Assembly: GCA_944341075.1 (NCBI GenBank)
Contig: CALVLV010000002.1
Coordinates: 1 to 64,000, forward strand
DNA from: an uncultured Clostridia bacterium
Lineage (GTDB): Bacteria > Bacillota > Clostridia > Christensenellales > Borkfalkiaceae
Direction: 5' to 3'
DNA: 64,000 nucleotides
The notes under the pieces were generated by a model. That model saw nothing but the letters and a program-made list of their open reading frames with translations. It did no database searches and had not been told where the DNA came from. The first letter of the stretch is position 1; every line of letters starts with the position of its first letter. Shown piece after piece: positions 6,730 to 15,175 of the stretch. The translations under genes and the position numbers were made by a program.

Positions 6730-8901
6730 ATGCAGTCAGAACTATTGCTCATAATCGTCGGGGCTGCCGGAATTCTTGCATGCGCTTACGCGCTTTTTAA
6801 TTACCTGAGCGTAAGAAAGCTTGAAGAGGGAACGGAAAAAATGAGCGACATTGCCGGTTCGATACGCACGGGCGCCGATACTTTTATAAAGTACGAGCTG
6901 AAGATCGTGGGCATCATCTGCGCGGTTATCGCCGCGGTGCTAGGCGCCGTCATAAGCTGGCAGACCATGCTTGCCTTTATCATCGGGTGCGCAATGAGCG
7001 CGTCCGCGGGCTGGGCAGGCCTTAAAATAGCCACCTATGCAAACGTGCGCGTTACCAACACGGCGCGCACTTCGGGCGACCTTGGCAAAACGCTTAAAGT
7101 GGCGCTTAAGGGCGGCTCGGTAATGGGGCTGTGCGTGGCGGGTTTCGCCCTTATCGGGGCCCTGGCGGTATATCTGATATTCGGTATGGCAGGCGGGCAG
7201 ATAAGCAATGTGGCCGCCCATGTGGAGGAACATAACTGGCTGGGTCTTTCGGCAGGCTTCACAATGACGCTCTCGGGGTACGCCCTCGGCTGTTCGGTAA
7301 TAGCGCTGTTCAACCGCGTAGGCGGCGGCATATATACTAAGGCGGCCGATATGGGCGCCGACCTTGTGGGCAAAACGGAGGAGCATATTCCCGAAGACGA
7401 CCCCCGCAACCCCGCTACCATAGCCGACAACGTGGGCGACAATGTGGGCGACGTTGCAGGCCTTGGCAGCGACCTTCTCGAAAGCTATGTGGGGGCAATA
7501 CTTTCGGGCGTTATACTTGCCTGCGAGCAGTTTCTGCACGGCGTGTACGCCTCTGAAGAGCTGCTTACAAAGCTGATGCTCTTCCCCGTAATATTTGCCG
7601 CATGCGGCCTTATAGGGTGCGTGGGCGGAATAGCTTTTATATTGTTAAAGCCTAAGCTTTCAGACAAGCCGCACCGCGAACTGAATGCGGCAACATGGAT
7701 ATCTGCGGGCATAACCGTTGTGTTCGGCGTAATACTCAGTTATTTCCTGTTTCGCGGCGAATCTGAAAGTTTTGAAGGGCTATCCTTCCGTGCGGGCGCA
7801 TTTTCGCCGTGGCTTGCCGCCGTGCTCGGCATAGTTGCCGGCATTGCCATAGGCTTTATCGCCGAATATTATACAAGTTACGACTTCAAACCAACAAAAA
7901 GGATAGCCGAAGCCTCTAAGGAAGGGCCTGCGCTCACCGTCACGCAGGGCATGGCAAACGGCATGATAAGCTGCATGCTGCCTGTGGTGGTGCTGGCGCT
8001 TTCGCTGTTCGGTTCTTACGCCCTTGCAGGCTATTACGGCATTTCGTGCGTGGCCATGGGCATGCTGTCGTTTGTGGCCGCCACGGTTTCGGTGGATACA
8101 TACGGCCCCATATCCGATAACGCCGGCGGGATAGCCGAAATGAGCGGCCTCGATTCGGGTGTGCGCGCCATTACCGATAAGCTTGACAGCGTTGGCAATA
8201 CCACCGCGGCCATAGGCAAAGGGTTCTGCATAGGCTCCGCCGCGTTGGCTGCAACGTCGCTTATGATATCGTACCTGTACGGCTATCTGCCCGAAGGGGA
8301 AGAGCTTATACTCAATTTTGTAAATCCCCTCACGCTGTGCGGCGCGCTGGTGGGCGCGGCACTGCCGTTCATGTTCTCGGGCATGCTGATAGAGGCCGTT
8401 GCAAAGGCCGCGCGCAAAATGGTAGACGAGGTGCGCAGGCAGTTCAGGGAGATAAAGGGCATACTTACCGGCGAGGAAAAACCCGACTATAAAAAATGCA
8501 TAGAGATATCTTCGCGCGGGGCGCTGAAAGAAATGCGCCTGCCCTGCATAATTTCCATTCTGTTCCCGCTTGTCACCGGCTTTATTTTCGGCGCGGAGTT
8601 TGTGGGCGGCCTGCTTATAGGCGCCACCATAAGCGCCATAATGCTTGCGCTGTATACGGGCAATGCCGGCGGCGCGTGGGATAATGCAAAAAAGTATATA
8701 GAGTCGGGCGGGCTTGAAGGGCACGGCAAACATTCGCCCGCGCACGACGCGGCGGTGGTAGGCGACACGGTGGGCGATCCCCTCAAGGATACCGTAGGGC
8801 CGTCGCTGGATATACTCATAAAAATAATGTCCACCATATCGCTGGTCGCCGTGGCCATTTTCAGCGAATACAACCTGTTCGGGCTTCTGGGCTTAAGCTG
8901 A
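6730..8901 (+). CDS. hppA: membrane-bound K+-dependent type H+/Na+-translocating pyrophosphatase
   Basis: An integral membrane enzyme of 723 residues with about sixteen hydrophobic segments. It hydrolyses pyrophosphate and pumps H+ or Na+ across the cytoplasmic membrane. Visible family motifs are ADMGADLVGKTE with the acidic cluster EDDPRNPATIADNVGDNVGD (substrate/Mg2+ site), a second DNAGGIAEMSGL motif and the C-terminal GDTVGDPLKDTVGPS. In GNTTAAIGKG the position that is Lys in K+-independent enzymes is Ala, so this belongs to the K+-requiring class. Whether it pumps Na+ or H+ cannot be decided here. The start ATG follows AAGGGGGG by four bases. The gene has its own promoter and terminator; such pumps save energy in anaerobes using pyrophosphate from biosynthesis. 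Confidence 0.96.
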   Translation: MQSELLLIIVGAAGILACAYALFNYLSVRKLEEGTEKMSDIAGSIRTGADTFIKYELKIVGIICAVIAAVLGAVISWQTMLAFIIGCAMSASAGWAGLKIATYANVRVTNTARTSGDLGKTLKVALKGGSVMGLCVAGFALIGALAVYLIFGMAGGQISNVAAHVEEHNWLGLSAGFTMTLSGYALGCSVIALFNRVGGGIYTKAADMGADLVGKTEEHIPEDDPRNPATIADNVGDNVGDVAGLGSDLLESYVGAILSGVILACEQFLHGVYASEELLTKLMLFPVIFAACGLIGCVGGIAFILLKPKLSDKPHRELNAATWISAGITVVFGVILSYFLFRGESESFEGLSFRAGAFSPWLAAVLGIVAGIAIGFIAEYYTSYDFKPTKRIAEASKEGPALTVTQGMANGMISCMLPVVVLALSLFGSYALAGYYGISCVAMGMLSFVAATVSVDTYGPISDNAGGIAEMSGLDSGVRAITDKLDSVGNTTAAIGKGFCIGSAALAATSLMISYLYGYLPEGEELILNFVNPLTLCGALVGAALPFMFSGMLIEAVAKAARKMVDEVRRQFREIKGILTGEEKPDYKKCIEISSRGALKEMRLPCIISILFPLVTGFIFGAEFVGGLLIGATISAIMLALYTGNAGGAWDNAKKYIESGGLEGHGKHSPAHDAAVVGDTVGDPLKDTVGPSLDILIKIMSTISLVAVAIFSEYNLFGLLGLS

Positions 8902-8934
8902 AAACGGTGGCGCACAGGCAACAATTTAACAAAC

Positions 8935-8975
8935 GGCCGTGCGGCGCAATTTGCGCCGCACGGCCTTATCTTTTA
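8935..8975 (+). terminator. rho-independent terminator after hppA
   Basis: A 15-bp stem (8935-8949 with 8951-8965) is followed by TTATCTTTT. The loop would open to about seven bases in RNA. It lies 33 bases past the hppA stop and between convergent genes, so it may serve both strands. Confidence 0.85.
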
Positions 8976-9034
8976 TATTGCTATACTGTAAGGGAATAAA
9001 ACGAATCCGCCTTTAAATGCGTCTTTTGCATGCC

Positions 9035-10069
9035 TTATCTGCGTATTTCAAAGTCCTGGTTCATCAGTTTTATTATCGAATCCACGTCGTCGGTTATGTT
9101 GAAGTCGCCGTGTATGGTGTGCTTCATCACCGAACTTGCCACGGCAAAGTTTACTATGTCATGCGGCTGCATGCCCTTCATCATCGCATAGAACAGCCCG
9201 CTGGCAAAGGCGTCGCCGCCGCCCACGCGGTCGAGTATGTTAAAGCGGAAGGTCTTGCTTTCGTAAGTCTTTCCGTCGTACCACAAAAACGCCTTAAGCG
9301 AATTTTCGCTGCCCGAGTGCACAAAGCGCACCGTGCGGCCTATGGCCTTGAAGTTCCACTTTTCGTGCAGCGCCCTGAACACCCTGTCCTGCTCGTCAAA
9401 GGTGGGGGTCATGCTCATGCCCTCTTTAATGTCTTTGCCGTCGGGGCCTATAAGGTTTATCGGCTCTATGCCTATGAGCACGTCTATGTACGGCATGTAT
9501 TCGGTCAGGCAGTCGCGCGCCTCCTGAAAGCTCCACAGCGCGCTGCGGAAGTTGCAGTCAAAGCTCACCGTCATGCCCAGTTCCTTTGCCGCCTTCAGCG
9601 CGTTCATTGTAAGCTTGCGGCAGTTTGGCGAAAGCGCAGGCGTTATGCCGCTGGTGTGCAGCCAGGTATAGCCCGCAAATTTTTGCTTTAAGTCAAGCCT
9701 GTCGAAATCGTATGTGGCAAAGGCAGAATCTGCCCTGTCGTATGTCACTTTGGAAGCGCGCACGCCAAAACCTTCTTCAAGGTAATAAAGACCCATGCGG
9801 CCGCTTTCAGAGCGTATGCACGGCGAACAGTGCACGTCGTTGGCGCGTATGTACCTTATCGCCGCCTTGCCTATAGAACTGTCGGGCACTACCGTAAAGT
9901 AGGATGAGTCTATGCCAAGGTTGGCAAGCGCAACGGCAACGTTTGCCTCCGCGCCGCCGTATGTGGCTATAAACGAGTTGGTCATGCGTATCTTTTCATA
10001 GTTGGGCGGCGCCAGCCTCAGCAAAAGTTCGCCAAGCGCTATAAACCGTTCTTCTCTGGTCTCTTTCAC
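9035..10069 (-). CDS. kdgK: PfkB-family sugar kinase, 2-dehydro-3-deoxygluconokinase-like
   Basis: A ribokinase-fold kinase of 344 residues. The N-terminal part shows the sugar site signature (YGGAEANVAVALANLG) and the C-terminal part the catalytic/anion-hole motif DRVGGGDAFASGL with the base Asp. The overall pattern (SFDCNFRSALW, DVLIGIEPIN) resembles 2-keto-3-deoxygluconate kinases, which phosphorylate KDG from uronate or pectin breakdown. No KDPG aldolase or uronate genes adjoin it, so the substrate is a family-level guess. It begins with GTG; GGGAG sits six bases before it. A TATAAT-like -10 on the minus strand lies at 10130-10125 without a clear -35. The remaining gap to 10352 is A/T-rich and shows nothing else. 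Confidence 0.82.
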   Translation of the reverse strand: MKETREERFIALGELLLRLAPPNYEKIRMTNSFIATYGGAEANVAVALANLGIDSSYFTVVPDSSIGKAAIRYIRANDVHCSPCIRSESGRMGLYYLEEGFGVRASKVTYDRADSAFATYDFDRLDLKQKFAGYTWLHTSGITPALSPNCRKLTMNALKAAKELGMTVSFDCNFRSALWSFQEARDCLTEYMPYIDVLIGIEPINLIGPDGKDIKEGMSMTPTFDEQDRVFRALHEKWNFKAIGRTVRFVHSGSENSLKAFLWYDGKTYESKTFRFNILDRVGGGDAFASGLFYAMMKGMQPHDIVNFAVASSVMKHTIHGDFNITDDVDSIIKLMNQDFEIRR

Positions 10070-10352
10070 CTCTGTCTCCCTTAACCTGATTTTATTTAAG
10101 TATGTTAAATATCTCTGTACAACGATTATACCATGATTTTCGCCGTTTGTATATATATTCGCCCAAATTTATGCCGAGTAATATAAAAGGTTTTTTTGTA
10201 CGAGTATGTCGTTTGTGGGCGGATATGTGTTTAAAATTTGTGTATATATGACGTTTGTGCGTTTATCTATGCAATTGGGTTTGCAAAATCAAAGAGTATG
10301 TGTTAAAATGGCAAATATCATCAGTCGCGCTTTGCGCTAATGGTTTCTGTTT

Positions 10353-11366
10353 ATGGAAAAAAGGGATCTAGCATTGCCCGAATTTTCGGTGGTGGTGCCC
10401 GTATACAATGCGGCGCATTGCCTGAACGAATTTTTCGGGCAGTTTGAAAAACTTGATAAAAACGGGGCGGAGTTTATATTCGTGGACGACGGCTCTTCAG
10501 ACGGAAGCTCCGCCATGCTCGAATCGTTCTGCATGGACAGGCGGTATACCCGCCTGATCAAAATAGAACACGGCGGCGTTTCGGTTGCGCGTAACGCCGG
10601 CATTGCGCTTGCCGAAGGCAGATACCTGATGTTTCTCGACGCCGACGACAGCTACGTGCCGGGTATTTTTTCAGTACTCAGGGAAAAGTTACGCGAAAGT
10701 CATGCCGATATAATAGTATTCGGCGCAAACGTAAGAAATTATGATAAGCTCGACGCAATTGAAGATATTTCCCCGCGCGACATAATATATAGGGATTTTG
10801 AGCCGTATGCTTTGTTTTGTGAAAACGGCGCGCGTCCTTATGTATGGAACTGCGCTTACAGATTGCAGTTCATACGTGAAAATAATATCAGGTTCGATCC
10901 CGGCATATCGCTCGGCGAAGACCATCTGTTTCAGTTTACCGCATTCCCCCGTGCGCATGTTATACAATTTATTTCAGATAAGTTGTATTGCTATAATTAT
11001 TTAAAGTGCTCTTCTGCAATGATAATGTATCTCAGGGATCCTGCTTTGAGGTATTCTGCGCACATTACCGTTGTTTCTGACGTGCTGAACCTTTCTGCAG
11101 CAAACGGCTTGGATTCTGCGCAGGAATTGCTTTGGAGATGGGTTTACGACCTGCTGAGCATAGATGTCCGTAAGTTGAATTTTTCGCAGTCTAAAGTCGC
11201 GCTGGAAAAATTCAGAACGCTTTTAAAAGAAAACGATTTAAAAATTTCCGGTTTGAAAATAAGCTGCAAATTGAAATTCTTATTAAACAGTTGCACGAAT
11301 TTATTTTTGCAATACCTGTTTAAACTGAGATATGTCGTTACGCGTCACAGAAAGAGGTTAAGATGA
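10353..11366 (+). CDS. GT2-family glycosyltransferase
   Basis: A GT-A fold glycosyltransferase of 337 residues. The N terminus FSVVVPVYNA, the nucleotide-sugar motif FVDDGSSDGS (near residue 48) and the metal-binding FLDADDS (near residue 95) are all present. A basic C-terminal tail (RHRKRLR) may sit at the membrane. It likely adds a sugar to a surface polymer. No good ribosome binding site precedes the ATG. The stop overlaps the next start by four bases (ATGA), so it is translationally coupled to the GT8-TagF fusion. Donor and acceptor are unknown. The pair is richer in A/T than neighbouring genes, which hints at separate ancestry. Confidence 0.9.
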   Translation: MEKRDLALPEFSVVVPVYNAAHCLNEFFGQFEKLDKNGAEFIFVDDGSSDGSSAMLESFCMDRRYTRLIKIEHGGVSVARNAGIALAEGRYLMFLDADDSYVPGIFSVLREKLRESHADIIVFGANVRNYDKLDAIEDISPRDIIYRDFEPYALFCENGARPYVWNCAYRLQFIRENNIRFDPGISLGEDHLFQFTAFPRAHVIQFISDKLYCYNYLKCSSAMIMYLRDPALRYSAHITVVSDVLNLSAANGLDSAQELLWRWVYDLLSIDVRKLNFSQSKVALEKFRTLLKENDLKISGLKISCKLKFLLNSCTNLFLQYLFKLRYVVTRHRKRLR

Positions 11367-14056
11367 TTAATATAAAGCCGGCGCACAAAAAAAATAATAT
11401 AGCTATAGCATTTGCCGCCAACGAAGAGTATGTAATCTACACCGCGGTGACTATACGTTCCATAATAGATAATGCTTCAGATTCAAATAATTATGATATC
11501 GTAATTTTATACACCGAGATTTCAGACGAAAATATAATAAAAATTATTTCTATGGCAGACGCGCACGCAAACGTTAGCATACGTTTTGTGGATATATCGG
11601 AACTGCTTATATCTTTTAACGCATTTACAAAAAGCGTTTATACGGGAACAAAATATACGCAGGAAGCTTATTACAGACTGCTTATTCCCTCAATAATGCC
11701 CTCGTATGAAAAGGTGTTGTATCTTGACGGCGATATGCTGGCGCTGACAGACGTTGCAGAACTCTTCAATACCGATATAAGCGGGTATATGCTGGCTTCG
11801 TCAAGGGATTATTGCGGCATAGGCAATTGCTATATTCCCGGCGATAACAGAAGGGAATACCGCGAAAAAATTCTCGGTTTAAAAAATATAGACGATTATT
11901 TTATTTCGGGAATGCTTATTTTCAACGTACGCGCATTCAACGAAAGGTATTCTTGTAACGATTTGCTTTCCTTTGCCATGTCGCGGGAGTGGCGGCAGCA
12001 CGACCAGGATGTCCTGAACGTTCTGTGCGAGGGCAAAACGCTTATTCTGGATGCCGCGTGGGACGTTGTAAAGGGGTATGGCGACAGCGTATATTATCTG
12101 CCTGAAAAACTTTATAAAGAGCTGTTTGACTCGCTTGAAAATACCAAAATCGTGCATTTTGCGGGGCCGCGCAAGCCGTGGGTGTATAATAATGCCGATA
12201 ACAGCGACGATTTTTGGAAATGCGCCGCCGGAACCCCGTATTTTTGGGATCTGTTCAACCATATCGATGATAACGGAGCATATAAATGCTCTATAATAAA
12301 ACTCGTATACGGCGAACTGCCTGCGCATTTGTATACCAAAAATGATATTTATTTATATTACGGCGACAAGTATATTGATAAATTATCCAAATCCCCGTTG
12401 AATTTGCAGATACTCGAACTTGAAAACGGAGTGTGCACGCTGGAGGGATATGCCTGTTACTACGGCATAGAGGGCGGCGAACATGTTAAGGTATATATTT
12501 CGCTCAACGGCAAGCTTGTTGAATGTGAACGCGTGAACAGAAATGTAGATATGTACCGATTTGGCAGAATATATCAGAGAGGTACGGCTTTCAGGGTATC
12601 TTTCCGCATGCAAGACAGCGTGGAAAAATACAGGTTCAGGTTCTACATAAAGGTTTACGGGCAGCTTATAAAAAATGAAAATGTAGTTTTCGGCAGATTT
12701 GCAAAAATAAACAAGGCGTATGCCAATCAGTATTTTATAAAAGATGCGCGTATGGCGTTCGCCGACCCTGAATTTGAAGGTAACGTTATCGAAATAAGAA
12801 AGTGCGGCCGTAAAGGGCATTACCTGAGGGAGATGGCGTATGTAAAGGAGATGTATTTTTCGCTCAGGCGCAAAGGTTATAAAAAACTTGCTATAAGGGC
12901 GCTTTGTTACAGGCTGTGGTACGATTTTTATAAAATAATAAGCAAATTTCTTAAGCAAAAGAAGATCTGGCTTATTTCCGACAGGGAGATGGCGGGCGGC
13001 GATAACGGCGAGGCGCTGTTTGAATATCTCCGTAAAAATCCTGTAAAGGGAGTGAAGCCGATATTTGCCGTAAGTAAAAATTCTGCCGACTACAGACGTA
13101 TAAAAAAATACGGCAAAGTTGTCAATGTCGGGCATATCAGGTATAAAATGCTCTACATTATGGCCGATAAACTTATTTCCGCCCATGCGGAAGGGCCGTT
13201 CCTGTTTCCCTTGCCGCAGAATGAGTTCTCTGACATATGCAACAAAGATTTCATCTTTTTGCAGCACGGCATTACTAAAGACGAAATATCGTCAGTGTAT
13301 TCAAGATATCTGCAGAATATGCGGATTTTTATAACTTCGGTAAAAAGCGAGTACTACAATATTCTTGCCGACGGCAATTATGGCTGCGACGGTTCGGTTC
13401 TTAAGCTCACCGGTATGCCGCGCTACGATAAACTTACCGACGATAAAAAGAAGGTGATAACCATAATGCCTACGTGGCGCCGGAATTGCCTGCACCTTGT
13501 AAGAAACAACCGCTGGCTTCTGAACAAAAACTTTGAGAAAACTGAGTATTTCAAAGGATATCACGGTCTGCTGTCAGATAAAGCATTTATCGATTCGGTG
13601 AGGTCGTCAGGATATAAAATCAACTTTGTGGTTCACGATCTTATGGCCGACACGCTGCCTTATTTTGAGGATATAGAGGGCGTTGAAATCATCGGCGGCA
13701 AGGATAAGGACTACCGGAAAATATTTGCCGAAACGGCTCTGCTTGTAACCGATTATTCCTCTGTGGCTTTTGATTTTTCATATCTCGGAAAACCGCTTAT
13801 CTATTGGCAGTTCGATAAGGATATGTTCTTTGGGACACAGCTGTATAAAGCCGGCTATTTTAATTACGAAACAGACGGCATGGGCGAAGTGGTTTACGGC
13901 GGCCACGGTCAGCTTGCCGACAGAATACTGTGGTATATCAATAACGGCTGTACCGTGCCGGAAGAATACGAAAAAAGGATCAACGACTTTTTCACCTACC
14001 GCGATAAGCAAAATTGCCGCCGCGTTGTAGAAGAGATACTTAGCCTTAAAAAATAG
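11363..14056 (+). CDS. bifunctional GT8 glycosyltransferase - TagB/TagF-like glycerophosphotransferase
   Basis: One 897-residue chain with two recognisable enzymes. Residues about 10-310 form a GT8 galactosyl/glucosyltransferase domain with the metal motif LYLDGDMLA and the C-terminal HFAGPRKPW. Residues about 350-450 look like a beta-rich linker domain. From about 540 on is a CDP-glycerol/ribitol polyol-phosphate transferase domain (FLQHGITKDEI, VTDYSSVAFDFSYLGKPLIY). It would glycosylate and add a glycerol-phosphate-type unit during teichoic-acid-like or capsule polymer synthesis at the inner membrane face. The start overlaps the upstream GT2 stop. Fusions of GT modules to TagF domains occur in capsule loci; this exact order is less common. 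The genes for CDP-glycerol supply are not in the window. Confidence 0.88.
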   Translation: MINIKPAHKKNNIAIAFAANEEYVIYTAVTIRSIIDNASDSNNYDIVILYTEISDENIIKIISMADAHANVSIRFVDISELLISFNAFTKSVYTGTKYTQEAYYRLLIPSIMPSYEKVLYLDGDMLALTDVAELFNTDISGYMLASSRDYCGIGNCYIPGDNRREYREKILGLKNIDDYFISGMLIFNVRAFNERYSCNDLLSFAMSREWRQHDQDVLNVLCEGKTLILDAAWDVVKGYGDSVYYLPEKLYKELFDSLENTKIVHFAGPRKPWVYNNADNSDDFWKCAAGTPYFWDLFNHIDDNGAYKCSIIKLVYGELPAHLYTKNDIYLYYGDKYIDKLSKSPLNLQILELENGVCTLEGYACYYGIEGGEHVKVYISLNGKLVECERVNRNVDMYRFGRIYQRGTAFRVSFRMQDSVEKYRFRFYIKVYGQLIKNENVVFGRFAKINKAYANQYFIKDARMAFADPEFEGNVIEIRKCGRKGHYLREMAYVKEMYFSLRRKGYKKLAIRALCYRLWYDFYKIISKFLKQKKIWLISDREMAGGDNGEALFEYLRKNPVKGVKPIFAVSKNSADYRRIKKYGKVVNVGHIRYKMLYIMADKLISAHAEGPFLFPLPQNEFSDICNKDFIFLQHGITKDEISSVYSRYLQNMRIFITSVKSEYYNILADGNYGCDGSVLKLTGMPRYDKLTDDKKKVITIMPTWRRNCLHLVRNNRWLLNKNFEKTEYFKGYHGLLSDKAFIDSVRSSGYKINFVVHDLMADTLPYFEDIEGVEIIGGKDKDYRKIFAETALLVTDYSSVAFDFSYLGKPLIYWQFDKDMFFGTQLYKAGYFNYETDGMGEVVYGGHGQLADRILWYINNGCTVPEEYEKRINDFFTYRDKQNCRRVVEEILSLKK

Positions 14057-14115
14057 TGGCCTGTCCGGTCAATGTTGCACCGAATATTCTTCGTGCGGGC
14101 GGGCATAATGCGGAT

Positions 14116-14289
14116 ATGGGCAAAAAACGTAAAAACAAGGGCGGCGCGCAGGCGCTGCACGTTGATATGGTCAGCGCAAATGAATACACGGGCTTTGTGC
14201 AGCATATCCCGGTTTCAAACGAGGATATAGAGCTGTTCAGGCGCATGTACGGCGGCGGCAGTTTCAATTCCGATGATATCGGTAGCTGA
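14116..14289 (+). CDS. small hypothetical protein
   Basis: A possible 57-residue acidic-tailed protein starting MGKKRKNKGG and ending in SDDIGS. The open frame extends back to a GTG at 14056 overlapping the upstream stop, but the lysine-rich MGKK start resembles a natural N terminus better. Neither start has a strong ribosome binding site. It contains EYTGFVQHIP, resembling short Clostridia proteins with a Y-T-G-(x)-(x)-P segment that I cannot name. It lies between the glycosyltransferase fusion and a strong terminator, so it is in the same transcript. Function unknown; it could be non-coding. Confidence 0.5.
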   Translation: MGKKRKNKGGAQALHVDMVSANEYTGFVQHIPVSNEDIELFRRMYGGGSFNSDDIGS

Positions 14290-14351
14290 AATTTGCGGCC
14301 GTATGTCGCTGCACACACAAATTTATAAGTACGCAACTTAATAAAGGGTAT

Positions 14352-14389
14352 GCGGCGGGGCGCCTTATCAAGGCGCCCCGCCGCTTTTT
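14352..14389 (+). terminator. strong rho-independent terminator
   Basis: A 15-bp perfect stem (14352-14366 with 14370-14384), three-base loop and five T residues. It ends the glycosyltransferase transcript. The 100 bases after it contain repeated TTTTGCAT/GCCGC words but no clear promoter. Confidence 0.92.
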
Positions 14390-14494
14390 GCATGCCCGCC
14401 GCTTTTGCATATTTGTCGATTTTTGCGTGTTCGCCGCTTTTTGCATGTAAAAATTTTTCACGTTGAGGGGCGCTGCGGCATATGCTAAAAGTGT

Positions 14495-15175
14495 ATGGAA
14501 AAGGGCAAAAATGTTGCAGGCAACGGCTTTTTCAGCCTGCGCGACTTAAAAAAAATGGGCGTGACCGTGTGCGGAGGCGGGGTGTGCGTCAGCCGCTCGG
14601 CAAAGGTGTGGCGTGGCGCAACGCTGTGCGGCCCGTGCAGCATACTCGGCGAAAGCACTGTGTGCGAGGGCGCCGTAATACTGCCTTTCACCGCCATAGA
14701 GGGCAGCTTTATCGGCCGCGGCGCAACGGTAAATTACAGCGTGTGCCAAGGCGCACGCGTTGGCGAAGGCAGCACGGTGGGCCCGTTCGCCTTTCTGCGC
14801 GGGGGAACGGTCATAGGCAAAAACTGCCGCGTCGGCGACTTTGTGGAGGTAAAAAACTCCGTGCTCGGCAACGGTACCAAGGCGGCGCATCATGCCTATA
14901 TAGGCGACGCCGACTTGGGCAGCGATGTAAACATAGGCTGCGGCGTGGTGTTTGCCAATTACGACGGCAAAACAAAGTCGCGCACAAAGGTGGGCGACGG
15001 CTGTTTTATAGGCTGTAATTGCAACATAGTTGCGCCCGTATGCATAGGCAAGGGGGCGTATATCGCCGCTGGCACAACCGTGACGGAGGATGTTGCTCCG
15101 CTTGCGCTGTGCATAGGCCGCAGCCGCCAGAAAACAAAGCCGCGCGGGGCGGAGGGGAGGTATAAAAACGGGTAG
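14495..15175 (+). CDS. stand-alone GlmU-type glucosamine-1-phosphate acetyltransferase (left-handed beta-helix half only)
   Basis: 226 residues equal to the C-terminal half of GlmU without the N-terminal uridylyltransferase. The linker motif LKKMGVTV is followed by hexapeptide repeats (VGEGSTVGPF, GVVFANYDG, VGDGCFIG, GKGAYIAAGTTVTEDV). Residues known from GlmU for acetyl transfer are seen: His in KAAHHAYIGDA, the NYDG asparagine and the Arg of FLRGG. It should convert glucosamine-1-phosphate plus acetyl-CoA to GlcNAc-1-phosphate, and its neighbours glmM and glmS supply the substrate. The UTP-dependent step must be encoded elsewhere. It ends 14 bases inside the inferred glmM start, so translation is coupled. 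A generic hexapeptide acyltransferase is the alternative. Confidence 0.82.
   Translation: MEKGKNVAGNGFFSLRDLKKMGVTVCGGGVCVSRSAKVWRGATLCGPCSILGESTVCEGAVILPFTAIEGSFIGRGATVNYSVCQGARVGEGSTVGPFAFLRGGTVIGKNCRVGDFVEVKNSVLGNGTKAAHHAYIGDADLGSDVNIGCGVVFANYDGKTKSRTKVGDGCFIGCNCNIVAPVCIGKGAYIAAGTTVTEDVAPLALCIGRSRQKTKPRGAEGRYKNG

Noticed and set aside
14390..14494. glmS ribozyme or other riboswitch ahead of the hexosamine operon
   Set aside because: The region is short, lacks the ribozyme core, and glmS itself has a one-base gap to glmM.
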